Shown here: piece by piece, positions 1-5,489 of the stretch | Layout of the letters: each line of letters opens with the position of its first letter | Numbering within the stretch: position 1 is the stretch's first letter | Source: Chloroflexota bacterium | Lineage (GTDB): Bacteria > Chloroflexota > Dehalococcoidia > Lucifugimonadales > Lucifugimonadaceae | DNA: 6,489 nt | NCBI GenBank assembly: GCA_016210435.1 | Contig: JACQUF010000124.1 | Location: forward strand, 1 to 6,489 | Direction: 5' to 3' | Position numbers and translations under genes: made by a program | Notes under the pieces: model-generated | Told to the model about the DNA's origin: nothing | What the model saw: only the letters and a program-made list of their open reading frames with translations | Database searches by the model: none

Positions 1-192
1 CTCGTGGACATGCCCGCCACCATCGATCTGGGCGAGCAGGAGATCACGGTAAGATTCCACCGCCGCGCCCACCTGCCCATCCTGATCGCCTCGGGCCTGT
101 TCGATCAGCAGGTACAAGTCCCCTGGTGGGACAACCGGAAGCTCCGGTTGACGGCGGAGCCAGCGACCCTGCTCTCAGCCACGCCGCATTAG
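1..192 (+). CDS. C-terminal fragment, possible transposase end
   Basis: The frame is open at the left edge (the first codon, CTC, is in frame) and stops with TAG at 190-192, so this is the last 63 or so residues of a longer protein. A GTG at 4 is available but has no visible ribosome binding site. Visible features are an RRAHLPI stretch, a PWWDN motif and a basic KLRLT near the end. This style recalls C-terminal ends of DDE-type transposases, but that is my recollection of the family and no catalytic residues lie in the window. The gene converges on the minus-strand gene at 215-613 with only 22 bases between their stop codons. It could equally be the end of an unrelated hypothetical protein. 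Confidence 0.4.
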   Translation, partial: LVDMPATIDLGEQEITVRFHRRAHLPILIASGLFDQQVQVPWWDNRKLRLTAEPATLLSATPH

Positions 193-214
193 GTCAATTC
201 CGCTCCGTGGACAT

Positions 215-613
215 TCAGGCTAGCTCGCGACTTGCTAGCGCCCGCTCCAGTTCTTCGACGAATTCGACCTCACTCATTCCGTCCAACTCGCCGCCGGGCC
301 AGAAGCTCTCCCAGCCCGGCGGGACGACAATCCGGCCGCCCCGGACGGCCAATTGCGTCAAAGGGTGACCACCCATGTCGTACGCGGCCGCTCCGAATTC
401 GTCTTGTCCACCATCAAGGATCAGGTAGTACTCCTCACCTGCGACGAGGCATCGCCCGCCGACATATGGGTTGAAACCATCGCGTATCTCGATCCGGCCC
501 GACGGAAAGTTCTCCGTGAACGCATGGAAGACGTCGACCGCGTTCAGGACCCGCATCCCATCTTTGTCCACCAGTTCGTAGTCCACAGCTCTGACTTTAG
601 CTCGCACGGGCAT
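215..613 (-). CDS. Hypothetical protein, 130-132 aa, divergent from the sigma operon
   Basis: I do not recognise a named family. The protein is acidic and has no signal peptide or membrane helix. The middle (residues about 28-66) runs VFHAF..PSG.IEIRDG...C55..GEEYYLIL, and the end has GGRIVVPP followed by a GMSEVEFVEELERAL helix. This pattern resembles secreted Chloroflexota-type proteins in which a G(E/R)xYLLFL strand is followed by a short C-terminal helix, but those usually carry a signal peptide that is absent here. Two stop codons (TGATGA) lie just upstream in frame, so no longer N-terminus is available. The ATG at 613 has GAGGG only one base away from full overlap, whereas the GTG at 607 lies six bases downstream of GAGGG (minus strand, 618-614) and is the better-placed start (130 aa). 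Either an intact cytoplasmic gene or an N-terminally shortened relic. Confidence 0.62.
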   Translation of the reverse strand: MPVRAKVRAVDYELVDKDGMRVLNAVDVFHAFTENFPSGRIEIRDGFNPYVGGRCLVAGEEYYLILDGGQDEFGAAAYDMGGHPLTQLAVRGGRIVVPPGWESFWPGGELDGMSEVEFVEELERALASRELA

Positions 614-640
614 CCCTCATCAGGAAGCGGATTGAGCCTT

Positions 641-659
641 GGCGCGTGGGTGGCGCGTG
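641..659 (+). repeat. Tandem GGCGCGTG direct repeat, 11-bp period
   Basis: GGCGCGTG occurs at 641-648 and again at 652-659, separated by GGT, which places the copies one helical turn apart. It lies in the divergent intergenic region between the 613 start and the sigma promoter. GCGCGTG recurs at 717-723, touching the -35 of that promoter, and GGCGCGTGC recurs at 2376-2384 in the spacer of the second promoter. It could be an operator, but in GC-rich DNA an 8-mer of this composition is not rare. Confidence 0.25.
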
Positions 660-722
660 CTAAACATAACGCTCAAGCTGGCCGCGGAGCTCCCTTTGGC
701 CCGGTGGAATCATCCCGCGCGT

Positions 723-748
723 GGAACCTGTGGGCCTGGGCAGTTGTA
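723..748 (+). promoter_or_regulatory. Candidate ECF-type promoter of the sigma/anti-sigma operon
   Basis: GGAACC at 723-728 and GTTGTA at 743-748 are separated by 14 bases. GGAAC-type -35 elements are typical of ECF sigma factors, and a GTT-containing -10 fits several ECF groups. The same hexamers with the same 14-base spacer occur at 2365-2390. The -10 ends 19 bases before the sigma start codon, predicting a leader of roughly 10-15 bases. Positive autoregulation by the encoded sigma factor is inferred. Confidence 0.6.
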
Positions 749-767
749 ATGCTGGTTTAGGACGTGC

Positions 768-1352
768 ATGCAGTCCTCGACAGGTGACGAGCGCGCGCTT
801 GTTGCGGCAGCACGTGGTGGCGACGTCCGTTCCTACGAGGAACTCGTGCGCCGCTACCAGGGGCTTGCCTTTCGCGTCGCGTATCTGGTGCTTGGATCGG
901 CCGACTCGGCGGAGGACGTGACCCAAGATGCCTTCGTGAAGGCGTTCCACGCGCTCGACAGGTTCGATCTGGAGCGGCCATTTCGCCCATGGCTACTCCG
1001 AATAGTCGCCAACGAAGCGCGGAACGTCCGGAAGGCGACGTGGAGGCGCACGAATCTGGCTTTGCGCTACGGTGAAATCGCAATCGCCAGATCGTCCGGG
1101 GATACCCCAGAGGACATCGCTGCGAAGAGCGAGAGACGAACAAAGCTCCTTGCCGCGCTGGAGTCACTCGGCGAGGAAGAGCGTCTGGTGATTTCGCTCC
1201 GGTACTTTCTGGAGCTTTCAGAGCAGGAGATGGCGGAGGTATTGAGCTGCCGGCGCGGAACCGTGAAGTCACGGCTCAGCCGGAGCATGGACAAGCTTCG
1301 ACAGGTGGTCGCCGAACGCTACCCCGAACTGGAAGCGGCCCATGACGTTTAG
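768..1352 (+). CDS. ECF-family RNA polymerase sigma factor (sigma-70 regions 2 and 4)
   Basis: This 194-residue protein directs RNA polymerase to alternative promoters, usually for envelope or stress genes. Region 2 lies at about residues 20-90: an EELVRRYQGLAFRVAYLVLG helix, then the diagnostic SAEDVTQDAFVKAF segment (48-60) and RPWLLRIVANEARNVRK (73-89), which covers the -10 recognition and melting surface. Region 4 lies at about 128-183: LESLGEEERLVISLRYF, then the helix-turn-helix SEQEMAEVLSCRRGTVKSRLSRS (151-173), which reads the -35. Length and two-domain form are normal for ECF factors; there is no extra C-terminal domain. The ATG at 768 is preceded by TTAGGA (757-762) at a five-base spacing. 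The stop codon overlaps the downstream ATG, so the two products are probably made together. The ECF subgroup cannot be assigned by eye. Confidence 0.95.
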   Translation: MQSSTGDERALVAAARGGDVRSYEELVRRYQGLAFRVAYLVLGSADSAEDVTQDAFVKAFHALDRFDLERPFRPWLLRIVANEARNVRKATWRRTNLALRYGEIAIARSSGDTPEDIAAKSERRTKLLAALESLGEEERLVISLRYFLELSEQEMAEVLSCRRGTVKSRLSRSMDKLRQVVAERYPELEAAHDV

Positions 1353-2334
1353 GCAAGCGCGTCCCACGGCCGGTGACGACTGGCTCGACGCGTCGCTCCA
1401 AGACCTCAGGCGTGCGGTCGAATTTCCGCGTACGCCGACGATCGCCGCAGTCGTTCGGGCACGGATAGGGCGCGTCGCCCAGCAGGCCGAGCGTCCTCAT
1501 AGGTGGCGATCGGTATCCCTGCCTCTGTCGCTTCGCTTCGCCGGAATCGCGCTGGCAGTTGTTCTCGCCATTGCCGGCGCACTGGCGATCGCCCCGAACA
1601 CCAGGGACGCGCTGGCCCGGTTCTTCGGACTAACGCGCGTGCAGATCATCTTTGAAGACTCGACTCCAGCGGCTCTGCCATCACCCGTACCGACCTCTCC
1701 GACTCCGGTGGCCGGTCCAGTAGTGACGACAACTCCAATCGCACCACCAGCAGTCACCGCGACACTCGCAGTCACGCCGACCCCGGCCTTCGCGGACCAG
1801 ACGGCCACCCCGATCCCGCCCACGCCTACCCCGGTGCCGACACCGGACCGGACGATGACAGGAGCGAGCACCCTCGTGCAGGCACGTGAGCAGGTCCCCT
1901 TCCCGATATTAGTCGCCGCCTACCCCGAAGATATCGGCGCACCGGACGAAGTGTACGTTCAGGAGCTGGGTTCACCGCGGGACATTCAGGTGATACTGCG
2001 CTACTACATCGGTGCCGGGACCTCCTTTGTGCCGCCCGACGACAGCAACCATCTGTTCACCCTCTACCAGTTCAAGGCTACCGGTATGTTCAGCAAGATG
2101 GTCTTCTCTGGGACGCGGCTGAAAGAGGTTGAGGTAGACGGAGCACGGGGCTTCTGGCTCGAAGGCTCATCCCACCTGATCGAATACCGCACCTCAGATG
2201 GACGGGAGGTAATCGACTCCAGACGGCAGGTGACCGGGAACACCCTCGCGTGGGAAGTCGGCGATATCACCTACCGGCTTGAGACAACATTGCCACTCGA
2301 CGAAGCACGCAAGATCGCAGATTCGCTTCGGTAG
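1342..2334 (+). CDS. Membrane-anchored anti-sigma factor candidate with C-terminal DUF4367-like domain
   Basis: The gene starts inside the sigma gene (11-base overlap) and has its own GGAAG at 1331-1335, six bases upstream. In order: a cytoplasmic N-terminus of about 64 residues, including DWLDASLQDLRRAVEFPRTP; one membrane helix at about 65-84; a Pro/Thr-rich linker (about 105-170, many TPTP runs); and a C-terminal domain at about 180-330. The last domain contains FPILVAAYPEDIGAPDEVY, GTRLKEVEVDGARGFWLEG and a closing WEVGDITYRLETTL..DEARKIADSLR, which fits DUF4367, a domain often found on the outside of anti-sigma-like proteins. The protein has no cysteine, so the zinc-binding HxxxCxxC motif of classical ZAS anti-sigma factors is absent. 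Role inferred: the N-terminus binds the sigma factor and the outer domain senses a signal. The domain call is from recognition, not a profile search. Confidence 0.85.
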   Translation: MTFRQARPTAGDDWLDASLQDLRRAVEFPRTPTIAAVVRARIGRVAQQAERPHRWRSVSLPLSLRFAGIALAVVLAIAGALAIAPNTRDALARFFGLTRVQIIFEDSTPAALPSPVPTSPTPVAGPVVTTTPIAPPAVTATLAVTPTPAFADQTATPIPPTPTPVPTPDRTMTGASTLVQAREQVPFPILVAAYPEDIGAPDEVYVQELGSPRDIQVILRYYIGAGTSFVPPDDSNHLFTLYQFKATGMFSKMVFSGTRLKEVEVDGARGFWLEGSSHLIEYRTSDGREVIDSRRQVTGNTLAWEVGDITYRLETTLPLDEARKIADSLR

Positions 2335-2364
2335 CCGCCCGAAGGGCAGGAACACGTCGAGCCG

Positions 2365-2390
2365 GGAACCTCGTCGGCGCGTGCGTTGTA
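2365..2390 (+). promoter_or_regulatory. Second copy of the ECF-type promoter, upstream of the 2411 operon
   Basis: GGAACC at 2365-2370 and GTTGTA at 2385-2390 with a 14-base spacer match the element at 723-748 in both hexamers and in spacing; the spacers themselves differ. The -10 ends 20 bases before the ATG at 2411. The element sits in the 76-base gap after the anti-sigma candidate, so the downstream envelope genes can be transcribed independently of the sigma operon. Confidence 0.6.
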
Positions 2391-2410
2391 TATGACACAG
2401 AGCGCATGAC

Positions 2411-3046
2411 ATGGCACATGTGAGAGCTTTCGTCGTTGCCGGGCTGCTGGCGGCCGGACTGGCATGGTCCGGGTCGCAGCCGGTCGCGCTGGCGAAGTGT
2501 TCGCCGGAAGGAGAAGCGTTCACCTCCCGCTCCTACGAACAGGGTGGCGCGTTCCGCAACGACGATACGATTGCCGCATTCTTCTGGGTGCGCGACTCAG
2601 GTTGTAGGAATGGTGAACACTACGTTGAGCCGGTCTCAGGACTCGACGCGACTGCCCACCTCTACCATTCCCGTGACGGGCCCATTGTCATGTCGGTCCC
2701 GGCGGTGCCCGGCGACTCGCCAGGGGAATACGTCGCACGCGTCGCGGTCCCGGCCGACGGGTCATGGTGGTGGATCCGGGTACTGGTGGACGGCGAGCAG
2801 ATCAAGAACGCCGGTGGGAATGATCTATTGCTCTGGGGCGTCAAGGGTGGCCAGGCGTCGCTATCTGAGAGCCAATCGCAGGCGCCCCAGCGTCAATCTT
2901 CGATTGTGGCGATAGCGGCGTTGGCGTCGACGGCTGGCGTGGTGACCTTGCTGGTTGCAGCGGCAGCCCTGCTTCTACGACGGAGAAGCAGTGGAGCACC
3001 GCTGCGGATCGGGTGGCCCACCCGATCACGTAGACTGCGCGCATGA
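2411..3046 (+). CDS. Exported hypothetical protein with signal peptide and C-terminal membrane anchor
   Basis: The 211-residue product has an N-terminal signal peptide (hydrophobic core about 6-20, probable cleavage after VALA at 28, just before K29-C30), an extracytoplasmic domain of about 130 residues, and a membrane helix at about 165-189 followed by RRRSS and a basic tail. This is a type I topology with the domain outside. The residue before Cys30 is Lys, so there is no lipobox; C30 and C65 could form a disulfide. GEYVARVAVPADGSWWWIRVLVDGE (106-130) looks like a beta-sandwich pair, similar in style to YtkA/FixH-like periplasmic domains, but I cannot assign the family. No strong ribosome binding site precedes the ATG at 2411; a GTG at 2420, in the same frame, would keep the signal peptide. 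It follows the candidate ECF promoter and overlaps the next gene by four bases. Confidence 0.85.
   Translation: MAHVRAFVVAGLLAAGLAWSGSQPVALAKCSPEGEAFTSRSYEQGGAFRNDDTIAAFFWVRDSGCRNGEHYVEPVSGLDATAHLYHSRDGPIVMSVPAVPGDSPGEYVARVAVPADGSWWWIRVLVDGEQIKNAGGNDLLLWGVKGGQASLSESQSQAPQRQSSIVAIAALASTAGVVTLLVAAAALLLRRRSSGAPLRIGWPTRSRRLRA
3007..3027. promoter_or_regulatory. Perfect 10-bp-arm inverted repeat near the end of the 2411 gene
   Basis: GATCGGGTGG (3007-3016) is mirrored by CCACCCGATC (3018-3027) around a single central C at 3017. As RNA it can form a nine-pair stem with a GCC loop, ending 15 bases before the start codon of the 3043 gene. No U-tract follows, so it is not a standard intrinsic terminator. 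It lies within the last codons of the upstream gene. It could be a DNA operator or an RNA hairpin melted by translating ribosomes. Confidence 0.5.
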
Positions 3047-3053
3047 TGCGCGC
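3037..3053. promoter_or_regulatory. Perfect 8-bp-arm inverted repeat spanning the ATGA stop/start overlap
   Basis: GCGCGCAT (3037-3044) is mirrored by ATGCGCGC (3046-3053) around G3045. As RNA it can fold into a six-pair GC stem that displays AUGAU, containing the stop and start codons, in the loop. Only nine bases separate it from the repeat at 3007-3027. No Shine-Dalgarno precedes the start at 3043, so initiation there probably depends on ribosomes that finish the upstream gene and open this structure. Confidence 0.5.
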
Positions 3054-3618
3054 GGCAACTCTCACGCTGTTGCTCATTCTGTCCGGTTTGTGGACGCTCT
3101 CGACGGCCGAGCTCGCACTTGCGAAACCGTATGGACCGCCAAGTTGGGCCACCCTCAGCGGCCCGGGCTTGCCAGAGGACGTCTTCCTGTCGATTGACCG
3201 GGCTTCCGGTTTCGGAACGTTCGAGGCGACTTGCATATCCGGCCCGCGTCAGGCGACGCCGCCAAGGCAAGACTGGACCGGGTGGCAGAAGTACGAGGCG
3301 ACGGTCTTCTATGCGATACCGATCGAAAGCGGACGCCAAGCATTCGTCACGAAGCAAACCCTTTACATCAACGGTGGATTGGAGGGGGTCGGGCACATCC
3401 ACAGCAGCATGACGATCCTCGATCAGGCAGGCCAGGGGACCGGCTGGGGAGATTGCCGCGAGAAGTGGGTGCTCCTGACACGGGACCAGCTTGCAGTGGT
3501 CATGGAACAGGTGGATCGCTACTCGAACATCCAGCAGATGATGGTATTCGGCTGTCGCTGGGCCGGGCCGGGGTACGGGAATCCTTACAAGGCGCTGACG
3601 ACGCCGTCCTGCCTGTAG
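3043..3618 (+). CDS. Secreted hypothetical protein with four cysteines
   Basis: The 191-residue product begins with a signal peptide (hydrophobic about 5-21, probable cleavage after LALA at 27) and has no other membrane helix, so it is likely released outside the membrane or into the cell wall. The mature part starts KPYGPPSWATLSGPGL. I associate a SGPGL stretch just after the signal peptide with a loosely related set of secreted Gram-positive and Chloroflexota proteins of unknown function; this is recollection, not a search. Cys64, Cys138, Cys171 and Cys190 could make two disulfides. Its ATG overlaps the upstream stop as ATGA and lacks a ribosome binding site; a second ATG follows immediately at 3046. 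Both this protein and the upstream one are exported and cotranscribed, which suggests a joint envelope function. A weak 6-bp hairpin covers the stop codon. Confidence 0.85.
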   Translation: MMRAATLTLLLILSGLWTLSTAELALAKPYGPPSWATLSGPGLPEDVFLSIDRASGFGTFEATCISGPRQATPPRQDWTGWQKYEATVFYAIPIESGRQAFVTKQTLYINGGLEGVGHIHSSMTILDQAGQGTGWGDCREKWVLLTRDQLAVVMEQVDRYSNIQQMMVFGCRWAGPGYGNPYKALTTPSCL

Positions 3619-3622
3619 GACG
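3605..3622 (+). terminator. Weak hairpin over the 3043 gene's stop codon
   Basis: CGTCCT (3605-3610) pairs with AGGACG (3617-3622) across a six-base loop. There is no U-tract, and the next gene starts only 28 bases after the stop with a good ribosome binding site, so read-through into the lipoprotein gene is likely. At most this is a pause or partial terminator. Confidence 0.2.
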
Positions 3623-3646
3623 CCCAGCGGTCAGTAAAGGGGGCCG

Positions 3647-5074
3647 ATGCAATACAAGATCGCGTTCATCTCCCTTGCCGTACCGTTTTCGATGGTACTC
3701 GCAGCATGCGAGACCGCCGACACTTACCCCGCTGAAGAGATCGATCGAGTAGTCGCAAGCAGACCGACGGCCTCGCCTGCCAGCGCGGAATCAGCGACAT
3801 CGATCTCCGTGGAACCCACGGTCGACCACATCCGGGCCTCCTCCAGCTCGCCGCCTCGTGCGATGGTGCCGGTGACGGCGACACGGGTCCCGGGAACTCA
3901 AACACCGATCCTTCCGCCTCAGCCATTCTCCCTCCCAACGGCGACCGATGCCGAGAGAAAGGCGAACACCGGCACCTGGCTGTACCTCACCGGTTTCAAC
4001 GCCTACACCGTCAGCGTGGTGGACCCCGTGAGCGGTCACTCGCTACACGAGATCACCGTAAAGGCCCAGAACCCTGGCGTTGCTGTCTCGCCTGACGGCG
4101 GCAGGCTTTACGTGCTGGACATGTGGTGGGACAGGGGCGAGCCGGCTGGCAAGGGCGAACTCACGACCTACGACACCGTGACGTGGGCGGTTATCCATCA
4201 AGAGCCCGTCGACAATCCGGCCTTCCTGCTGGGCGGCAACCCGATCAGTCTCTCAGGCGATGGACGATGGCTGACAATGGCCCACCACCCAGAACCTGGC
4301 GGCGGCACCCGGCCTGCCAGCGTCTTTGACACGCAGGCCATGGCGTTCCTCCCGGACGCACCCCTGCAGGAACTGCCCGACTGCACGAGACCATGGCTCA
4401 CGCCTCGCCTCGCGGGCCAGCCCGGCCATCCCCGGGTCTACGCGCTCTGCAATGACGCGGTCGTAGCACTGAATGCTCGGACCCTCTCGAAGCTGTGGGA
4501 GGCGGACGCCCCCTCCGCTACCAGCCCCGGCCTGGCACTTTCTCCCGATGGCACGTACCTGTACGGCCTCCACCCCCAGGTTGACATCAGATGCTGCAGG
4601 GGCACCAGTGTCTATGTGGAGGAAACGGATCTGCTCCTGAGTGTTTGGGAGACTGAATCAGGAATACCCGTGCGTGTGGCCAGGTTGAGCGAGATGGTGG
4701 ACGTGCCGGACGCATCGATTGGGCGCGGCGACGGCGCCTACCTGGCGCTCTCTCCTGATGGCCAACGCCTATTCGTGCTCTGGGAGGACAGACTCTGGGA
4801 CATAGAAACGAGCGCCTTTCTCGGGTCTGGCCCGGAGAAGGCCGGAATCGTTGAAGCGCTCCTCCCGGCGCCAGCGGATGCAATGGCGATTAGCTCAGAC
4901 GGGCGCGAGCTGTACATCTTTCCTGCCACCGGGGGAAATCTGCCCCAAAGGGGCAAAGGGATGTGGACGGTCGACACGGAGCGCTTCGAGGTCGTCCGGA
5001 ATACGTCCGGCTGGCTTGACCTCCCTCCCATGGCGCAGTTGCACGCAGCGCCAGCGCCCAAGTTCGGTCGGTAG
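3647..5074 (+). CDS. Lipoprotein with YncE/WD40-like beta-propeller domain
   Basis: The 475-residue protein has a short signal peptide ending in the lipobox L18-A-A-C21, so Cys21 should be lipidated and the protein tethered outside the membrane. Residues about 25-105 are a Ser/Pro/Thr-rich linker. From about 108 to 460 there are recurring propeller-blade signatures: GVAVSPDGGRLYVLD (144-158), ISLSGDGRWLTM (200-211), GLALSPDGTYLYGL (295-308), YLALSPDGQRLFVLW (365-379) and AMAISSDGRELYIF (412-425). These match the SPDGxxLYV pattern of YncE-type and surface-layer beta-propellers, which usually bind partners rather than catalyse reactions. Cysteines at 246, 268 and an adjacent pair at 316-317 could be structural. 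The start has AAAGGGGG at 3636-3643. The gap to the upstream gene is 28 bases, so it probably belongs to the same transcript. Ligand unknown. Confidence 0.88.
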   Translation: MQYKIAFISLAVPFSMVLAACETADTYPAEEIDRVVASRPTASPASAESATSISVEPTVDHIRASSSSPPRAMVPVTATRVPGTQTPILPPQPFSLPTATDAERKANTGTWLYLTGFNAYTVSVVDPVSGHSLHEITVKAQNPGVAVSPDGGRLYVLDMWWDRGEPAGKGELTTYDTVTWAVIHQEPVDNPAFLLGGNPISLSGDGRWLTMAHHPEPGGGTRPASVFDTQAMAFLPDAPLQELPDCTRPWLTPRLAGQPGHPRVYALCNDAVVALNARTLSKLWEADAPSATSPGLALSPDGTYLYGLHPQVDIRCCRGTSVYVEETDLLLSVWETESGIPVRVARLSEMVDVPDASIGRGDGAYLALSPDGQRLFVLWEDRLWDIETSAFLGSGPEKAGIVEALLPAPADAMAISSDGRELYIFPATGGNLPQRGKGMWTVDTERFEVVRNTSGWLDLPPMAQLHAAPAPKFGR

Positions 5075-5095
5075 CGGCGAGAGGCTGTAGCGCCG
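5075..5095 (+). terminator. Possible hairpin after the lipoprotein gene
   Basis: CGGCG (5075-5079) can pair with CGCCG (5091-5095) across an 11-base loop directly after the stop codon at 5072-5074. Only TT follows the stem, so it is a poor intrinsic terminator candidate. Confidence 0.18.
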
Positions 5096-5124
5096 TTCGG
5101 CTCCCGCGGCCGGTACCATGAAGC

Positions 5125-5131
5125 AAAGGGA
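5125..5131 (+). promoter_or_regulatory. Ribosome binding site that decides the start at 5139
   Basis: AAAGGGA at 5125-5131 lies seven bases before the ATG at 5139. The upstream in-frame ATG at 5118 is preceded by CCGGTACC with no Shine-Dalgarno, and the AAAGGGA would fall inside the coding region if that start were used. Confidence 0.6.
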
Positions 5132-5138
5132 GCGACGA

Positions 5139-5447
5139 ATGAAGCTTCTGCGAATCACTACCGGCGTCCTCCTCGGACTCATCGGTTCTCTCGCGGTAGC
5201 CTATGGCCTCATGCTCCAGTATCTGAGCCTCGGGTTCGACGGTCCAGGAAAACTGACTCTCGCTCAGGCCGCAACGCAGGTCGTGTTCGCCTTGATGCTG
5301 TTTTTCGGTGGTCTGAGCGTCGCTTTCGGTCTGAGCCATGTGACGGCGCGCAGGCTCATGCTGAGCATAGCGGCGGTCGCGCCTGGCGCGGCCATTTCGG
5401 TGTTCCTGCTGAACCGGGTCATTCGCGAGGCGGTCGGGCTGATCTGA
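5139..5447 (+). CDS. Small three-helix membrane protein, hypothetical
   Basis: The 102-residue product starts MKLLRITTG and has three hydrophobic segments at about 8-26, 44-65 and 73-91, with short loops and basic residues (ARR, 70-72, and NRVIRE, 92-97) near the helix ends. It has no cysteine and no recognisable catalytic motif. An in-frame ATG at 5118 would add MKQRERR, but the ribosome binding site supports 5139. It lies 64 bases downstream of the lipoprotein gene in the same direction and could share its transcript or have its own promoter; no copy of the GGAACC-N14-GTTGTA element lies upstream. It converges on the short minus-strand ORF at 5488-5658. I do not recognise the family. Confidence 0.75.
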   Translation: MKLLRITTGVLLGLIGSLAVAYGLMLQYLSLGFDGPGKLTLAQAATQVVFALMLFFGGLSVAFGLSHVTARRLMLSIAAVAPGAAISVFLLNRVIREAVGLI

Positions 5448-5476
5448 CGGTACGTGAGCCTCAGAGCGCGGGCTTC

Positions 5477-5489
5477 GACCTTCGAGGTC
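5477..5489. terminator. Short hairpin between convergent genes
   Basis: GACCT (5477-5481) and AGGTC (5485-5489) form a 5-bp stem with a TCG loop, between the end of the 5139 gene and the end of the minus-strand ORF. Its position would suit a shared terminator, but the stem is short and no T-run is present on either side. Confidence 0.18.

Noticed and set aside
219..239. GCTAGC repeated as an inverted pair with a 9-base loop
   Set aside because: It lies inside the last codons of the minus-strand gene, is only 6 bp, and each arm is itself palindromic, so it carries little evidence of function.
353..760. Plus-strand 135-codon ORF overlapping the 215-613 minus gene
   Set aside because: It needs a TTG start without a ribosome binding site, its second half runs through the intergenic promoter region with poor protein character, and the minus-strand frame is more protein-like.
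757..1272. 171-codon minus-strand ORF opposite the sigma gene
   Set aside because: It is a shadow of an unmistakable ECF sigma factor, with Arg/Pro/Ser-rich translation.
1497..1871. Gly/Val/Ala-rich minus-strand ORF
   Set aside because: It is the antisense reading of the Pro/Thr-rich linker of the anti-sigma candidate, which produces low-complexity Gly/Val runs.
2337..2347. GCCC-GAA-GGGC hairpin after the anti-sigma candidate
   Set aside because: A 4-bp stem with no T-run is too weak to call a terminator.
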